Assembly (NCBI RefSeq): GCF_005405905.1
Contig: NZ_BJHU01000016.1
Coordinates: 81,145 to 145,144 of the forward strand
Source of the DNA: Acidovorax sp. NB1
GTDB lineage: Bacteria > Pseudomonadota > Gammaproteobacteria > Burkholderiales > Burkholderiaceae_C
DNA length: 64,000 nt
Reading direction: 5' to 3'
In this document: positions 62,270-64,000 of the stretch, in pieces
How positions within the stretch are numbered: position 1 is the stretch's first letter
Layout of the letters: each line of letters begins with the position of its first letter
Translations under genes and position numbers: made by a program
Notes under the pieces: generated by a model
Told to the model about the DNA's origin: nothing
Database searches by the model: none
What the model saw: only the letters and a program-made list of their open reading frames with translations

Positions 62270-63691
62270 ATGACTGAAACCACTGCTTCCAGCACGGGCC
62301 GCGTGCGCACCCGGTTCGCCCCGTCCCCCACGGGCTTTATCCACCTGGGCAATATCCGTTCGGCGCTCTACCCTTGGGCGTTTGCGCGGGCGACAGGTGG
62401 CGACTTCATCCTGCGCATTGAAGACACCGATCTGGAGCGTTCCAGCCAGGCGGCGGTGGATGTGATCATCGAAGGCATGGCCTGGCTAGGCCTGGACCAC
62501 GACGAAGGTCCGTTCTACCAGATGCAGCGCATGGACCGCTACAAGGCGGTGCTGGCCGATCTGCAGGCCGCAGGCCATGTGTACCCCTGCTACATGAGCG
62601 TGGCCGAGCTGGATGCCCTGCGCGAGAAGCAGATGGCCGCCAAGGAGAAGCCCCGCTACGACGGCACCTGGCGCCCCGAAGACGGCAAGGCCTTGCCTCC
62701 GGTGCCCGCAGGCGTGTTGCCCGTGCTGCGCTTCAAGAACCCGCAAGGGGGTGTCGTGGCCTGGGACGACAAGGTCAAGGGCCGTATCGAGATCCGCAAC
62801 GATGAGCTGGATGACCTCGTGATCGCGCGCCCCGATGGCACACCCACCTACAACTTCTGCGTGGTGGTGGACGACATCGACATGGACATCACCCACGTGA
62901 TCCGTGGCGACGACCATGTGAACAACACACCGCGCCAGATCAACATCTTCCGCGCGCTGGGCAAGGAGCCGCCCGTGTACGCCCACCTGCCCACCGTGCT
63001 GAACGAGCAGGGCGAGAAGATGAGCAAGCGCAACGGCGCCAAGCCCGTCACGCAGTACCGCGATGAAGGCTATCTGCCGGATGCCATGGTCAACTACCTC
63101 GCGCGCTTGGGCTGGAGCCACGGCGACGATGAGATCTTCAGCCGCGCGCAGTTCCTGGAATGGTTCAACCTCGACCACCTGGGGCGCAGCGCCGCCCAGT
63201 TTGACGAGGCCAAACTGCGCTGGGTGAACGCCCAGCATCTCAAGGCCATGGCCGACGATGCGTTGGCCGCCCTGGTGGCGCCGCAGCTGCAGCAGCGCGG
63301 TGTGTCGGCCGAGGCACTGGCCGATGGCCGCCTGGTGCGCATCTGTGCATTGTTCAAGGACCGTTGCGACACCACGGTGGTGCTCGCCCAGTGGGCGCAG
63401 GTGTTCTACGGCGACGTGACGCCCGTCGAGGCTGAGCGCACGCAACATGTCACCGATGCCATCGCGCCAGCACTGGATGCATTGGCTGACGCACTGTCTG
63501 CCTGCGAGTGGGACAAGGCTTCCATCAGTGCCGCCTTCAAGCAGGTGCTGGCAAGCCAGGGTCTGAAGATGCCCCAACTGGCCATGCCTGCGCGGGTTCT
63601 GACCGTGGGCACAGCCCATACGCCGTCGGTCGATGCCGTGCTGGAATTGGTCGGACGTGAAAAAGTTGTAGCGCGTTTGCGAAACCGCTAA
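62270..63691 (+). CDS. gltX: Glutamyl-tRNA synthetase
   Basis: Charges tRNA-Glu. The 473-residue class I enzyme has the HIGH-equivalent HLGN in [16 protein letters not shown] and the KMSKR motif in [13 protein letters not shown]. The cysteine-containing region near residue 105 ([10 protein letters not shown]) and the C-terminal anticodon-binding domain (about 330-473) are complete. The two tRNA genes just downstream include tRNA-Glu, so enzyme and substrate are neighbours. The tRNA promoter overlaps its last codons. Confidence 0.97.
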   Translation: MTETTASSTGRVRTRFAPSPTGFIHLGNIRSALYPWAFARATGGDFILRIEDTDLERSSQAAVDVIIEGMAWLGLDHDEGPFYQMQRMDRYKAVLADLQAAGHVYPCYMSVAELDALREKQMAAKEKPRYDGTWRPEDGKALPPVPAGVLPVLRFKNPQGGVVAWDDKVKGRIEIRNDELDDLVIARPDGTPTYNFCVVVDDIDMDITHVIRGDDHVNNTPRQINIFRALGKEPPVYAHLPTVLNEQGEKMSKRNGAKPVTQYRDEGYLPDAMVNYLARLGWSHGDDEIFSRAQFLEWFNLDHLGRSAAQFDEAKLRWVNAQHLKAMADDALAALVAPQLQQRGVSAEALADGRLVRICALFKDRCDTTVVLAQWAQVFYGDVTPVEAERTQHVTDAIAPALDALADALSACEWDKASISAAFKQVLASQGLKMPQLAMPARVLTVGTAHTPSVDAVLELVGREKVVARLRNR

Positions 63692-63707
63692 AAATCTGTC
63701 TATAATT
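63678..63707 (+). promoter_or_regulatory. Promoter of the tRNA-Ala/tRNA-Glu genes
   Basis: TTGCGA-N18-TATAAT: perfect -10, 4 of 6 at -35. It begins inside the 3' end of gltX, 50 bases before tRNA-Ala. Confidence 0.65.
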
Positions 63708-63756
63708 CAAGGCTCAGATGATGATGACAAATACTAAGTGTTTGAAGTCATTGAGT

Positions 63757-63832
<76 letters not shown>

Positions 63833-63862
63833 AAATTTGATATCGGTTAGTTCCAAGGTTTT

Positions 63863-63938
63863 GACCCTATCGTCTAGAGGCCTAGGACATCACCCTTTCA
63901 CGGTGAGTACCGGGGTTCGAATCCCCGTAGGGTCGCCA
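63863..63938 (+). tRNA. tRNA-Glu (TTC)
   Basis: 76 bases with encoded CCA. Acceptor GACCCTA/TAGGGTC, anticodon loop CTTTCAC between TCACC and GGTGA giving TTC, and T-loop GTTCGAATC. It is 30 bases after tRNA-Ala and likely on the same transcript. Confidence 0.96.
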
Positions 63939-63940
63939 AG

Positions 63941-63987
63941 TTTGTAGCGCTTGGCTTGTATTGAAAAATGCAAGCAAAAAGCTGCCT
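63941..63987 (+). repeat. Dispersed repeat, possible copy after tRNA-Glu
   Basis: TTTGTAGCGCTTGGCTTGTA and GCAAGCAAAAAGCTGCC share short blocks with the other copies, but the fit is the weakest of the family and the window ends soon after. Confidence 0.35.
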
Positions 63988-64000
63988 GCCAGGAGTGGTA

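Overview
The window looks like a chromosomal segment of a Comamonadaceae betaproteobacterium, most like Acidovorax. The reasons are the high GC content, the protein sequences, and Burkholderiales-type gene orders such as thrS-infC-rpmI-rplT-pheS-pheT-ihfA-merR and folC-SPOR-cvpA-purF. The taxonomic call is inference from sequence impression, not a database search. Nothing in the window is a transposase, integrase, CRISPR array, rRNA operon or phage structural gene. Most of it is conserved housekeeping DNA.

Layout. 1-3.7 kb: the end of a PIN-domain gene, guaA, then a 2'-5' RNA ligase-like gene behind a textbook LexA box, and a DUF6352-like gene. 3.8-8.2 kb: putA and a divergent Lrp-type regulator. 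8.3-12.1 kb: a small secreted protein, rlmD, a lipoprotein, a BAX-inhibitor-1 membrane protein and a GlcG/HbpS protein. 12.3-19.7 kb: an iron block on the minus strand (hemP; bfd-tiny ORF-tonB-exbB-exbD; piuC and a TonB-dependent siderophore receptor, with an FMN alpha-hydroxy-acid oxidase between), carrying three Fur-like operators. 19.7-23.9 kb: SWIB protein, rraA, a DMT transporter, a gamma-glutamylcyclotransferase-like protein and aceA. 24.0-32.2 kb: the thrS-infC-rpmI-rplT-pheS-pheT-ihfA-merR operon, with a leader at its start that reads as a classical threonine attenuator. 32.2-38.3 kb: tRNA-Pro, an orphan OB-fold gene, a gene-poor stretch, then nirB-nirD and a NIT-ANTAR (NasR-type) regulator, with a sigma-54-like promoter and a two-hairpin ANTAR-type RNA before nirB; tRNA-Thr closes this part. 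38.3-49.8 kb: prfB (programmed frameshift)-HAD-pepN-fbp on the minus strand, an alpha/beta hydrolase, an aldo/keto reductase, and an M20 peptidase/Bug receptor pair with a divergent LysR. 49.9-57.8 kb: ybaK, plsY, a YajQ-retropepsin-HD operon, murB, ppnP-argG, a glycine-zipper protein and an ArsC-like protein. 57.8-64 kb: folC-SPOR-cvpA-purF, gltX and tRNA-Ala/tRNA-Glu.

The most notable findings are regulatory RNA. (1) A 13-codon, four-threonine leader ORF before thrS has complementary segments 1:2, 2:3 and 3:4, and 3:4 is an intrinsic terminator. (2) The nirB leader combines a sigma-54-type promoter with two A1/G4 hexaloop hairpins, next to a NIT-ANTAR gene that could encode its ligand-sensing antiterminator. 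(3) A perfect-consensus SOS box precedes an RNA-ligase/phosphodiesterase-like gene. (4) A short dispersed repeat occurs about eleven times, including copies read as coding sequence inside rlmD, pepN and folC.
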